A stretch of 64,000 nucleotides of DNA from Chondrus crispus (taxonomy: Eukaryota; Rhodophyta; Florideophyceae; Gigartinales; Gigartinaceae). Positions within the stretch are counted from its first letter, which is position 1. Every line of letters starts with the position of its first letter. Shown here piece after piece: positions 49,262 through 60,700 of the stretch. The notes beneath the pieces are model-generated. The model made no database searches and had not been told where the DNA came from. It saw nothing but the letters and a program-made list of their open reading frames with translations. The stretch is from positions 27,126 through 91,125 of the forward strand of contig NW_005179193.1 in assembly GCF_000350225.1 (NCBI RefSeq). Direction: 5' to 3'. The position numbers were made by a program, and so were the translations under genes.

Positions 49262-50806
49262 TTAATTGAAAAACATATCAATAGTGGTCTGTTTCGCGCT
49301 CTGATCCGCCTCTAACCGGATGAACCGTTGCAAATTACGCATCGCGCACAAAAAAGCTAAATTATCGACACCCACACATGTGGCAATCCTTTTCGTCAGC
49401 GCCAGCGCCCGCAGCTGTTCTGCACTTCCAGGAAGGGCGTTTAGATCTTCAAGCCCCTCCTCCTCTGGTGTATCATCTGCTATTGCTGAATCAATTAGCT
49501 CTTGATCACCTACACACTGTATGCAGACATCCTCCTCTTCCGGATTCAATAAATCGGCAACACTAAGCCGCCGCCTCTGTGTAACTAACTCCCCGATCTG
49601 GCTTTCAAGGCGTGATAATAACATCCGTTCACTTGATTCTATAGCAACATCTTCCACAGCGGAAATCAAACCACAGTGCCTCCAACAATTAGCAACTACA
49701 TCACTAGGAAGCTCTTCCCATGCCCTTTTGAACCATCTCATCGCTGTAAGAACATCCATCTTGTATATTTTTTTAACCTCTGCGTCGACATTGTCTAAAG
49801 CTCGTTCCATATGCATGCGTCTGTACCTTAATTTGAGTGCTGCAATTACCCCAGCGTCCATAGGTTGAATTTTGGGCGTGTAGTTGGGAGGTAAAAAGAC
49901 CACGCGAACATTAGGTAGAGACGGCAGCGTCTCAACTGTAGCATGTGCGCTCCAGTTATCGATGATCAAAACCACTTTGCGCTCTGGATCTTTAGCCACA
50001 AATTTTTGAAAGCGTTGAAGCCATTCTATATAAAAATGGTCGTCATCTATGCCTTCTTGTTGGAATGGTAATCGAAGCCAAGCTCACGGCCAGACTTTTT
50101 TAAACACACGCGGGTTTTTAGATGACCCAATTATCATGAGCTCGTATTTACCTGACCCATCTCCACTCGCACATATTATAAACGTGATGCGATCTTTGGC
50201 TTTTTTGCGCCCCGAGAGAGGTTCCAATGCCACAGTACGGTTCGATGGCATAGAATAAAATAAGCCGCACTCATCAGCATTAAATATGTCCTTTCTGCCA
50301 TAAAAACTAATGATGTCCTTTATCTTAGTGAGCGCATCCTGCATTGCATGTTCATCAGCGTCTCTCCATTACCCGTATGATTTAAACGAGCGTAGATTCC
50401 AGCGGCGCTTTAAAATTATCAAGCCACCCCAGCGAAAATTTAAGAGAGCTTTTGAGGTCGTCGGAGCGTCTCTCATTATGGAGTTGTTGCAGTCGTTTGG
50501 CTTTCTCACGAATAATTTCCCCATTAACATTTACGCGTCGATTTTGCTGCACACATATCCACTCGAATAATGCTTGTTCAACCGCGTGATTTTTGCCTTG
50601 CTTTAAACGTTTCACTTTAAAGGGGTGGCGGCATGGTCGGGCAGAGAGGCTCTCTTGTTGCGCAAAAAGGCGAGAAATAGCGGCTTTACTCGGCAAAGAT
50701 GGGATTTTAAATTCTTTGTGGGCCCATGCAGCAAGAGCGCACTGCGAAGCATTGAGTCCTGCTTTTCGTCGCCGCTCTATCTCAGCGACAACCTTTTTTT
50801 CTGCAT
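49262..50806 (-). pseudogene. Pogo/Tigger-type transposase, frameshifted
   Basis: The minus strand reads, in order: a CENP-B-type helix-turn-helix start (ERRRKAGLNASQCALAAWAH), a second HTH region (FEWICVQQNRRVNVNG), then the DDE core with IFNADECGLFY (first Asp), VVLIIDNWSAHA (second) and NYTPKIQPMDAGVI (third), and a tail ending TTIDMFFN. The pieces sit in different frames: shifts occur at an A-run near 50795, near 50400, at an A-run near 50098 and near 50050. The likely start ATG is 50806. It is therefore dead, but still clearly of the pogo group of the Tc1/mariner superfamily. It lies at the right end of the 2.46-kb element split by E1 and E2. Confidence 0.85.
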
Positions 50807-51059
50807 TTTTGTGGTCTAGAAAATAAATTGCGATGGCGGACGGTGTGAGAAAAAAACAAAAGAAGCGCTTAGTAAACTCAAGAGTCGGGACTGCAGTAGG
50901 GCGGTTTATATGATGATTTTTTTCTTAGTCCTCAATGGTGTAACGGTTTTCTAGATATGTTTTAATCCGTTAAAGCGGTTTCGCTTATCGCGAACGGAAC
51001 TAAGGCTATTTTTGTTTATTTGTGACGGTCTCCGACACCGGGGGACCGTTCCCGGTTTC

Positions 51060-51111
51060 TTTTATCGCGAGGTTCCCCTCATCAGAGGTTCGTCCTATCA
51101 CGAAACTACTG
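51060..51111. repeat. Right end of the pogo-type transposon
   Basis: Ends CACGAAACTACTG followed by TA. It contains TTATCGCG words like those inside the left end. Confidence 0.7.
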
Positions 51112-51113
51112 TA

Positions 51114-53029
51114 CAATAAAAGTAGGCACACTACCATAAAAGGGAGGTTGCGCCACCCACGAAATGTGTCTAAACAGTTACACCCTAAAACAGGTAGAAT
51201 TGTAAGTGGCACGTCCTTAAGGGACTCTATCGTTGATAGCTAAAGGTAACCTACACGATCCCTGAATTGATATTGATAAAAGAGAAAAGTGATATCTACT
51301 GTAGTCTAGTGAATAAGTCTAACAGCTGGACTTGCTGGACACTGTCGCGGCGTGAACCGGTCTGTGAGCTTTGATGGACAAGACAGAAAGCTCGCCCACA
51401 TGCAAAGTGACGCGCGACTGTCTCAAGCCATTACAGTGCCGTTCACCCTGCAGAGACGGCGTAGGTTGCCGACAGACCCTAACAGAGGGACGGCCGAGCA
51501 ATGAATGAGGGACGGATGAGGACGTGTCCCCCCCGGTTCTAGGCACCTGGCACCAGGCACACCCTCCTTCCAACCTCGCTCCCCATCCCTCGCAGCGATG
51601 GCACCCCTGTCGCCCGTCCGTCACACCGAGTGGCCCGCTGGCCTCCCGCTGTGCTTCTGGCGCCATGCCATGCCGTCACCTGCCTTTGTCTCTGTGCAGG
51701 CCTGTTCACTCCCCCGTTCGCTGCGATGTACATCGAGATTCGCGTCCCGCTTGAGCCGACCTTGCAATGTCCAACACTCTGGAAAACTCTTGCACAACGA
51801 GCGCGCAGTCTGAGAAGCAGGGCGTGGCGAGACCACCAACTCGCGCAACCTATCGTTGGTCGGGAACATGCCTAAGCGGTGCTGTGGTAGGGAGCGGGAT
51901 GCTATGGCACAATGAAGAGATGGGGGAGGGGGTGGAAGGGTGGCAGACTGGACAAGAGAGTTGGGATAGGGTACGTTATGTACAGTAGAATGCTGATTCG
52001 AAGGTCACGAAGAAATGGAAGCAAGTTTTTGAAGGTGGAAGGAACCCCCGCGACTAGAAGAAACAGAGCGTCTGTCGGGGGAGGTTCCAACGATCATGTA
52101 TAAAGTGGTGCCCACACTTCCTCAACATATGGTAATGAGGGACTTTGTCTACATACACACATATTGTTGGCCAAAAACCCACATGACCGCTGGTGTAGTT
52201 GCTCATCAACACTGCATCATCTTACGGTCATTCCACTCGGGACGATATCAAGCTGTACTTTTCTTTATCACAGGGTATCATAGGGGCATATCCTAACGCA
52301 TACGATATGCAGTTGAAATCGTTCCATGACCAATGCCACTTATCAACTGTTTACCGGTGAATGGCATGCGTACAGAATGGGTGCCCTCAGAAACTACCAA
52401 ATCGCAAAATCGCAAATCGCGAAATCACCACCTTTGTCACCAGTAAACGTGCGACAAGTATGACGAATCTCCGACATTTCTCGATTGGGTGGTCAACGTC
52501 TATGGCGCATGCCACAGAGGTTGTCCACCCACTCCACGTGTAAGCGTGAAATCTACCGTATGCGTTAGGATATGCCCCTATGATACCCTGCGATAAAGAT
52601 AAAGATTTCACCGTATGCGCTAGAATATGCCTCCATGATACCCTGTGATAAAGTGTTTTCACACGATGATACTATCTGCCTGTCCTGACCCATAGCTCTT
52701 GTTTCTGCCACTTTTATACTTGAAAATATACTTGTGTTCATACTGGCCCTTGCTGATGCTTTATTGCTTCCACCTACCATGGGTTTGCGTTCTTTCTCAG
52801 CAATCTGCATCATGCCCTCAGCATCACGTTAGACCACTGCAGAGATCGCTTGCCGTCTGCGGGGACGGTAAGCTTACAGCCCATGTTTTGTAAGCACGCG
52901 GAATATCAATATCCAAACTGTGCATGCACCTTTTGGATGGTGTTATCATATCAAATACGCCATACAGTATATATGCGCGTGCGCGACACTCTCTCCCATG
53001 GGCGTCGGACCTTCTGTAGTTGACACGAG
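51114..53029. other. Intergenic DNA, no gene seen
   Basis: Open frames at 51319-51875 overlap on both strands and do not look like proteins. The one structured feature is a 42-bp inverted/direct repeat set at 52263-52653. Confidence 0.5.
52263..52653. repeat. MITE-like sequence with 42-bp inverted arms, right arm duplicated
   Basis: The arm 52263-52304 (starting CTTTATCACAGGGTATCATA) is inverted at 52557-52598 with one mismatch and again at 52612-52653 with several. The internal part has no coding frame. This fits a small non-autonomous DNA transposon of about 336 bp whose right arm was duplicated with a 55-bp period. Confidence 0.7.
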
Positions 53030-53924
53030 ATGGCGCCACAGCGGAAGCGGAAGCGCAGGGGGGGTCGACGCCGTAGTCTTCGGGAGCACGAACAAGCGCC
53101 ACACCAGCAAGCGTCCCGCGCACAGGCGTCCTCTGCACAATCATCCTACGTCTTTACGCCTCGCGTCTCACGACTGCGCGTCTCATCGCCTGGCGTCGTG
53201 TCGCCTCGCGTCGTGCCGCCTCCCATCGTCGTGTCGCTTCGCGACCCGTGGGTTCGCGCTGCGTCTCGATCGCTGTCGGACAAGTATTCCTGGCTACAAT
53301 CGACGCCTTCGCTTTCGTCGCGGTCTTCGTTGTCTTCGCGCGCTGTGTCTCCGCAATCTCCGTCGTCGCGAGCTTCATCACCATCCCGCGCCTTATCATC
53401 TCGAAGTGCTGCGTCTCGCGCAGCATCGCTGTGCGGTGACGCGCCTTCGACCCCGCTGAGCGAGGCTTCCATGGCAGTTAGGGCAGCGGAACCTCTACCC
53501 AGGATTGAGCTGCGGGACGGCTCTCCTGTGGTACAGAGTGCCCCGCCTGGGGTTGCAAAACCGACTGCCGTGTATGAGGCCGCGGGGAGATGGTTAGTAG
53601 AGGCCATGGTGATGGGTGAAGGAGAAGCCGGAAGTGGCCGGGCCAGGGAGATGCGGGGCGTGCCGTATGCGAGTGCGCAGGGCACTGCCCCGATGGAGGC
53701 CTTCCACGCCGTGGAGTGGGACGCTAGAATCTTCGAAGGGGTTGGCGAAGGTGAGCTAACTTTGCAGACGTACCCGTTGCTGGGGTCGCGGGCTGCAGAG
53801 CGAAGCCAACCCTGGCCGCCGTGCGTCGTGCCAGCCCGACGTAGGGCTGCGTCAAGGCAGCTCGGGGGGAGGAGGTTGCCAGGCACGTCTTAGAGTTCCT
53901 GCGGCGGAACCGGGGCGTGGTGGT
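53030..53924 (+). pseudogene. Cysteine-peptidase-like gene, 5' part, cut by E3 (copy B)
   Basis: ATG 53030 starts a basic, nuclear-signal-like N-terminus (MAPQRKRKRRGGRRR), a Ser/Arg-rich linker, then the conserved region AAGRWLVEAMVMGEGE that matches the MULE copy. Near 53750-53770 the homologous reading moves from frame 2 to frame 1, where a TAG stands at 53842; after it HVLEFLRRNRGVV reads up to the E3 insertion and continues on the other side (62920) as VRVSGIGSRE, aligning with GVPILIGGIGAR in copy A. So the gene was already damaged or has an unrecognised intron, and E3 then split it. The target duplication GTGGT is 53920-53924. Confidence 0.6.
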
Positions 53925-54474
53925 TGTGGCGCAACGCGTCCATGCCGCATGGCATTGCTGGCAATCCAAAAATTGGCATTTTTGGGCTCGCGTGTACACG
54001 TGTGGGCGGAATCCTCGCGGAGGTACCGCTGTCCTCCGTGCTGATATTACAGAGCTTACAGACCCTTCCCTGACAGTAGTATGATAGACACGCCGCCGTC
54101 GGCGCCCCTCGACACGTGTACGTGTGCGGACCACCGCGACCTCAATCCGGCACTCCATTAGTATATAGGGTAGTACGGTAGCACCACCCTAGTAAACCCA
54201 ACCAAGTCCGGCCTCTACAGCTCAGTGCCCCCTAATACTGCACGGTGAACTCACCGACGGTATAGGCGCCAAGCGCGAGTGTACGCTGGCTTCACCAACA
54301 GCTCCCTTTACTTCCCCTCCTATCCCTATCCGCCCTACTGGCTGTCTACAGTCTGGTAAGTCCGGGGTACTTTCGGAGCTTGTCTCCACTCTACCACTAC
54401 TGCAGTCATACTGCGTCGCTACCCACCGCGCCCGAACTCGTGGAGTAGTTCGCCGAACTCGGCGTTGCACTACA
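53925..54474 (+). repeat. 5' LTR of E3
   Basis: 550 bp, from TGTGGCGCAACG to TTGCACTACA. A TATATAGGG at 54162 is a likely TATA box. Confidence 0.97.
54162..54170 (+). promoter_or_regulatory. TATA-like box in the E3 LTR
   Basis: TATATAGGG in the middle of the 5' LTR; probable core promoter, from sequence only. Confidence 0.4.
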
Positions 54475-54478
54475 TTTC

Positions 54479-54496
54479 TGGTCTCCCGACCTAGAA
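54479..54496 (+). promoter_or_regulatory. Primer-binding site of E3
   Basis: The same 18 bases as in E1 and E2, four bases after the LTR end. Confidence 0.75.
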
Positions 54497-54560
54497 TCGT
54501 GCTCTTTCAGAGATCTCTCTGCTCATTTGTTTTTCACTGTCCCTTTTTGTGGTTCCAACG

Positions 54561-56639
54561 ATGTCCCAGCGACCGAGGAAGCCCTCGTCGTCGGATGGAA
54601 GCGTAGGCGTTCAAACGCGCTCGGGGCGTGGCCCCAGCCCATCTGTTCGCAAGGCATTTGGCCCTCGGAATGCTGGTCCGTCGAATCCGACGCGCCTCTC
54701 TGAGGCCCCGCCCCCGCCTCCGCCACCGCTTCCATCCTTACCGCACGACACGCCCAGGCGTGTGCATACTGGGAATTCCCAGACCGAACATGGCGCAGAA
54801 ATACGCCAGCCAATTCCATCCGAAGACATATTGCTTCGACACCGTTTCGATCAGGAAACCGGTGAGATCAGAGACAATCTCGATGACGTCAAACGTCGGG
54901 TTACTCTTAACGCCGACCTGATCGACGATCTCTCACGGGATCTCCGTGTTTTGCATTCCGACGTAAATCGTCGCCTTGGTCCAGTGAATCTGGAAGACTC
55001 AAACGAAGTGGGGATTGATGAGAAGTTTTCTCGTGTTGCTCGCCGACTAGAGGCGTTGGAAGGTCTCGTCCTGAAGCTCGGAGACAGAGCAGCGAGATCT
55101 GAACACGAGGAAAACCTCTCCAGAAAAGCGAAGTTGCGCTCGAAACGCACTCAGCGTTCTAGCCGGCGTTCGAAGAAGTCTAAGTCCAAACTTGGGAATC
55201 ACCACGATAATAATGATGATCATTCATCGCCCTCTTCATCGTCGTCATCGACGCCTTCAAATTCGGACTCGTCAGAATCAGAGTCTGACGGGGGAAACGC
55301 CCCGGGAAACAAAGCCCGTATCCGTGGACCCAAGTTCCGACATCTCAAGGAACTCAAGCCCACGAATCCGCTTTACGACGAGCTTCTGTCGTATCGCCGA
55401 TACCGGCTCATTAACACAGGTCAGGATCGTACTGGGAAAAAGACCGGTAAGATCCGGGATCAAATCAAACGCATGGAACTGACCATGAAAAACGGTGCTT
55501 TCAATGGGGAAGACCCCGTGATTGTTCTCGAGTTCCTTGCCCGTTTTGTCGACGAGGCTGACACTCTTGAAATGTCCGAGGCGCAAGCTCTCGTGGCTTT
55601 ACCGTATTTCTTACGCGGAAACGCCGAAACGCAATTCCGCGCCGCAACAGCAAGTCCCGCTCGCTCCACAGGAGGAGTCTCCGCCTGGCCAGAAGCAGTG
55701 AACTACTTACTTCGCACTTACGCCACTCCAAGCGCTATCCGAGGAGCAACCCTCGCACTCCGCTCCACCCAGCAAAAGCCGGGTGAGCGCGAAGCCGATT
55801 ACGGCGCAAGACTCAGTAGAGCATGTGCTCGATGTGGGAATGTCTACCCAATGTGGGAGAAGATGACATTCTTCATTGATGGGCTTGACTCAGTTATTCG
55901 CTCACTCGTTGCGAGGTATCGCGAGGAAACCCCTCGAAGCGATCTCTCATACGAAAGGCTCGTACAGTACGCCCAAGACGAAGGCGATGCACAACGTGCT
56001 CGAACGGGGATTTCTAGACCTCGCAACCCCACTCTAGCCGCACCAGCGAAAAGAGTTGCTGGGAAGTCAACGGCTTTGATGGCCGATTCAAGCGTGGAAT
56101 TCCGCGACCATTCATTCCCTGGAAGCGCAGTCCAGGCTGCAGACGATGAGCTTCATCTGTTACATACCAATTCGTCGGTTCCGACTTTCAGCCTTCCCAC
56201 TGATTCGTACTCGGAGGATCACTCCGTTGATCCAACTTTGGCATTTCGAGCCCAAACCGTGGCCGCTCCACGCATTCCGTATCAAAGGTACTCCCCAGGC
56301 TTTTCCCAGAATAGACCTGGATGGCAAGATCGTGGACCAATTGCTGCGCAACGCCAACCAAGTGGCTTGGTTTGTTACACTTGGTACGCCCGAGGACATA
56401 CCTCGCCAGACTGTGTCCTTCCCATTCGGGAGATGGCCACTGTACTCGCCAACTTCGAGGCGCTTTCGAACGAGGAAAAGGCCAAGGTCCCCACGTATTC
56501 TTACATCCGCGCACAGGTGAGGTTTCCGAAATCCTCACCACCTCAACATCGTGGAAACCCACGCCCTAACCCTTCAGAGCGGCACCCAACCGTTCTGAGT
56601 AGACCCTCTCGTGCGGAGAACCGCGATTCGGGAAACTAG
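54561..56639 (+). CDS. gag: E3 Gag
   Basis: 692 residues from ATG 54561. A Pro-rich and coiled-coil N-terminus, a Lys/Ser-rich acidic linker (about residues 200-255), then the capsid pattern SYRRYRLINTGQ, VIVLEFLARFVDEAD, WPEAVNYLLRTYA, MTFFIDGLDSVIRSLV. The zinc knuckle reads CYTWYARGHTSPDC: the second Cys is Trp, so zinc binding is doubtful. It ends SGN-stop with pol open in the -1 frame. Confidence 0.9.
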   Translation: MSQRPRKPSSSDGSVGVQTRSGRGPSPSVRKAFGPRNAGPSNPTRLSEAPPPPPPPLPSLPHDTPRRVHTGNSQTEHGAEIRQPIPSEDILLRHRFDQETGEIRDNLDDVKRRVTLNADLIDDLSRDLRVLHSDVNRRLGPVNLEDSNEVGIDEKFSRVARRLEALEGLVLKLGDRAARSEHEENLSRKAKLRSKRTQRSSRRSKKSKSKLGNHHDNNDDHSSPSSSSSSTPSNSDSSESESDGGNAPGNKARIRGPKFRHLKELKPTNPLYDELLSYRRYRLINTGQDRTGKKTGKIRDQIKRMELTMKNGAFNGEDPVIVLEFLARFVDEADTLEMSEAQALVALPYFLRGNAETQFRAATASPARSTGGVSAWPEAVNYLLRTYATPSAIRGATLALRSTQQKPGEREADYGARLSRACARCGNVYPMWEKMTFFIDGLDSVIRSLVARYREETPRSDLSYERLVQYAQDEGDAQRARTGISRPRNPTLAAPAKRVAGKSTALMADSSVEFRDHSFPGSAVQAADDELHLLHTNSSVPTFSLPTDSYSEDHSVDPTLAFRAQTVAAPRIPYQRYSPGFSQNRPGWQDRGPIAAQRQPSGLVCYTWYARGHTSPDCVLPIREMATVLANFEALSNEEKAKVPTYSYIRAQVRFPKSSPPQHRGNPRPNPSERHPTVLSRPSRAENRDSGN
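56630..56639 (+). promoter_or_regulatory. Canonical -1 frameshift heptamer of E3
   Basis: G-GGA-AAC (56630-56636) in the correct phase, followed at once by the gag stop TAG. The X-XXY-YYZ rule is met, and GGGAAAC is a known retroviral -1 slip site. The -1 frame reads on into the protease without a stop. Confidence 0.7.
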
Positions 56640-56641
56640 TC

Positions 56642-57740
56642 GGGGTTCATCGTCCCGCCACTGGCAGGTCCGTCGACTCTCCAAAGGTCGTGCGGCCCCG
56701 AGGCGCTGAACCCGACCCACAGACAGACGTTTCTGTGAACAGCAGGGATATCCCTGAAGACAACCGCCGACGATTCGGCGTTCCACTGCACCGACCATGG
56801 CGACGCGCCCGTCCGTCAAGACGCGCGGAAGTACTCGTCATGGCGAAGAGAAACTTCAAGGTTTATGCCGACATCGGTGCTACCATCGGATTGTTAGCAC
56901 GTAAGCTGACGGTCCTTGACACGGGCGCAGGCCCGAACTTCATCAGAAAATCTGATGTACCAGAGTCATTGGGCTCGAAGATTCGAAGTGCGGAACTTCC
57001 CGCGATTGCTGACGCAAACAACAACCCCGTCCGAACTATCGGGATTGTTGAGCTGATCGTGCGGCTCGGTCCGCGTCTCGTCAAAATAAACTTCATTGTA
57101 TGCGAAAGACTTGCTGCTCCTGTCATTCTCGGTTGTGATTTCTGTGACCGGTTTGTCGAGGCAATATACCCTCGCCGCAAGGAAGTCGAACTCGACGACG
57201 GGACTAAAGTCCCAATTACGAGGAGACCCCTCGCACGGCCACCGAATTATCCTAAGCTCTCACAAGAACAGGAGTTCGGTAAGACTCACTGGAGAATTTC
57301 TCCGAAGATTCGGGTGACTGAAAGAATTCAGATCCCGGCACAGTCCCAAACCTGGGTCAGTGTCGTCACCGATCGATCCGGCGTTGTGTGTCTCAAACCA
57401 ACGGAGAAGCCGTATCAACGACAAGGCGTACTTGCCACAAATGGGATTGCCGAGGTTGAACCATCGCGGCCTTTCCGCATCTTAATCGCAAACTTTTCGC
57501 GCTCTTCTCAGACTCTGGCAAAGAACCAAGTAGTCGCCGTGGCTTTACCACACCCTACGGCCGTGGTTCCAAGCCACATTCAGTTATCAGATTTACTGGG
57601 AATGACGCCTGAGCAAGGAGAAGCCCTTGTGGCTGAGGAATCTGTCGGCTCTCAAGTAGTCAATGTTGAAGCCGACAGATCGCCTACACTTGAGGACATT
57701 AACCTCGACCACCTTTCCTTGGAATACCAAGCCAGAGTGA
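56642..57740 (+). pseudogene. pol: E3 Pol, protease and linker part
   Basis: The -1 frame continues from gag without an ATG near its start. Protease: VLDTGAGPNFIRKSD with Asp at 56918, then CERLAAPVILGCDFCD. The linker resembles E1 (TNGIAEVEPSRPFRILIANFSR). Near 57740 (after LEYQARV) the frame is lost; the homologous reading continues in the -1 direction. The apparent open frame to 57898 beyond that point is not pol. Confidence 0.85.
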
Positions 57741-60700
57741 GGAACTCCTCGACAAGTTTAAGTCCATGTGGGACGGCTCTTTGGGAGAGATCAACACAAC
57801 TGAACATTTTATTGATCTTCTCCCGGGTGCGCGCCCGTTCGCGTCACCACCTTACAGGGCTGGTCCCCGGCAACGTGAATTGGAACAAGAAGAAGTAACA
57901 CGAATGCTCCGCGCGGGTGTTATCGAGCCTGCTCAATCCCCCTGGGCATCCCCAGTTGTCTTCGTTCCAAAGAAGGATGGATCCTTACGTTTTTGTGTCG
58001 ATTATCGACGACTGAATGCCATCACGGTGAGGGATACGTACCCCTTGCCGCGCATGGACGAGTGCATAGACTCGCTTGGTGACGCGTCGATATTTACGAC
58101 GTTAGACTGTAACCCGGGGTATTGGCAAATCCCCGTCGCAGAAAGAGACCGCGACAAGACAGCTTTTACTTGTCACTCGGGACTCTTTCGCTTTAAGAGA
58201 ATGCCTTTCGGCCTCACTAACGCACCCGCTGCATTCCAGCGCACATTGGATATCCTTCTATCAGGATTCAAATGGAGGACATGCCTCGTTTATCTCGACG
58301 ATGTTATCATCTACTCGAAGGATATTGATTCTCACATCCGGCATGTTCACGAGATTCTTACCGTGCTCCAGCATGCAGGGGTTACCCTGAAGTTAAAGAA
58401 GTGCGATTTCTTCACGGACACCGTTACTTACCTCGGGCACATTATCAAACCCGGACGTCTCGAGGTTGATCAATCCTCAGTTGCGGCACTCCGCGAAGCA
58501 AAACACCCACGCACCCAAACGGAACTCCGTGCCTTTCTCGGACTCTGCAATGTTTACCGCAGGTTTGTGCAAAACTATAGTCACGTGGCAGGACCACTGA
58601 ATAAGCTCATAAAGAAGGGACAACCTACGGAGATACTTCCGTTAAATACAGAAGAAGACGCGGCTTTCCGCGCTCTCATTAAGGCAGTCACCGAACCTCC
58701 GGTCCTTTCTTTGCCAAAACCCGAACTGCTTTACTCCGTCGACACCGACGCAAGCGAATACCAAGTCGGCTGCGCGCTATTTCAAACGCATGCCGATGGT
58801 GACCGTAAACCACTCGGGTTTTGGTCCCGCTCTTTGCAGAATCCGGAGAAGAACTACTCCGTGTCCGAAAAGGAATGCCTTGCAGTTGTATGGGCCATTA
58901 CTACGTTGAGGACGTACCTCCAGTTCGAGAAGTTTGTCGTCCACACGGACCATTCTTCGCTGAGGTGGCTCATGGAAATCAACGACCCCTCTGGTCGATT
59001 AATGCGTTGGCGTCTCCCCCTTTCGGAATTCGATTTCGAAGTTCGCTACAAAAAGGGTCGCGCTAACACGCAGGCAGATGCTCTCTCGAGACTTTGTACC
59101 TTCGGCGAAACGAAGTCGGACTTCGACGACGAAATCCCGTGCTTTATAGCGGATAACACCGCTTCAGCGCTCGAAACCGATGACATCATCGATGACAAGG
59201 AATTACTTGAATCTGAATACGATCTCGAAGATCGCATGCTAATCGCGGAATCACCGCGAGTTGATGAAACTCTCCTCCGTACAATCACTATCGAAGAACT
59301 TCTTCGTGCACAGTTGGGCGACACGTTCTGCTCGCAGATACGTAGTCGTCTTAATGGGGGGGAGGTACTGCCCTTTTCGATCGACGAGGATGGAATACTT
59401 CATCGAAATGTCGAGGGCATGCCTCAAGTTTTCATCCCATTCGTGCTTCGTGCACGCGTACTTCATTTGAGTCACTACTCGAAGCTCTCGGCACACCCTG
59501 GAGGGAGGAAACTTTATCACTCCCTTCGCAGGCACTTTTATTGGCCGACAATGAGCGTGGATTGTTACACCACGGTAAGAAACTGCGTCACATGCGCAAA
59601 GAATAGAGTCAAGCTCAGACGAAATGCAACACACATGCGGTTGTTTCCGGCGAAAGCGCCGCTTGAATTTGTCTCCATAGACATACTCGGAGAACTTCTC
59701 CGCATAAGACGAGGAAATCGATACCTCTTGGTCATTATGGACCGTTTCTCTAAATTAACGCGGACTGTACCGCTCAAGAAGATTACCGCGTCTGAGATCG
59801 CGAAGAACTTTGTACACCATTGGGCATTTTTGTACGGAGCTCCGTGTGAATTGCTGTCAGATAATGGAAAGCAGTTTACTGCGAGATTGTTCCAGGATAT
59901 ATGTGGGATCCTTGGAATAGAGAATCTATTTACCACGACCTATCATCCTCAGGCTAACGGACAGGTTGAAAGATTCAACCGAACTATCCTAGCAAGCCTG
60001 AGACACTACGTAGCGGATCATCCGCGTGACTGGGACCTTTTCGTTAACGCCTTAACATACGCGTACAACACGCAGGTCCACTCGAGCACTAAGCTCGCAC
60101 CTTTTCAACTGGTTTTGTCCAAGCCTCCCCCGGCGCTCTCAATCAAATCAGAGCCTCCATTGGAATCGGTGCATGACACCGCAAAGTACCACGAGAAATG
60201 GAAAGCGTGGTTGCGTGGCTTGATGTCCACGGCGAAACTAGAACTGGGCAAATCCCAGGCGAGATAAAAGCGCAACTTCGACGCGCGTATCCGCAAGCAT
60301 GGACCGGAAATCCGGGAAGGTTCGTACGTATTTGTACGAAAGGAGTACTTCGGAAAAGATTCGCCGAAGCACAAATTGGCGCCGATCGCCGACGGACCTT
60401 ATCGTGTCGTTAAACCCGTCCAGAAAGACGATGACACGATTGTCGTCGAGATCAACGATACTCATGAACGGATCTCCCGTGATCGAGTTGTGTGGGCGCC
60501 AACACCGCAGCTCACACCATCTCAGCATTCTGCGAAACCAGAGGAAAGCACTCAGCCGGCACCAGAAGGTGGCGTAACGACCTCGAGTACAGTACGAGGT
60601 AATTCGACGCACCAATCGCCGCACACAGTGCTTTCTCATAATGCAACCGGATTGGCTGATTTGCCGCCGCCTCAAAAGGCGAATTGGAACGGCCAATCAC

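Larger units (their letters stand above)
25403..51111 (-). mobile_element. Pogo/Tigger-type DNA transposon, split by two nested gypsy elements
   Basis: The ends are CACTAGTTTCGCGATAAAAG at 25403 and, inverted, CAGTAGTTTCGTGATAGG ending at 51111; they match in most of the first 15 bases and both are flanked by TA (25401-25402 and 51112-51113), the Tc1/mariner-superfamily target. Removing E1 and E2, each with one copy of its target duplication, leaves 2459 bp, a normal length for a Tigger-like element. The decayed transposase gene (49262-50806) reads from the right end leftward, as expected. Short CGCGATAA words recur just inside both ends. The parts left are 25403-25454, 35979-36102 and 48829-51111, plus the duplications. 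Confidence 0.75.

Noticed and set aside
53751-53767. GTGAG-CTAAC-TTTGCAG, which looks like a complete intron in 17 bases
   Set aside because: Its removal would restore the frame of copy B, but 17 bases is far too short for spliceosomal splicing and a TAG remains at 53842.
53146-53886. 246-codon minus-strand frame
   Set aside because: The plus strand here has homology to copy A, so this is a shadow.
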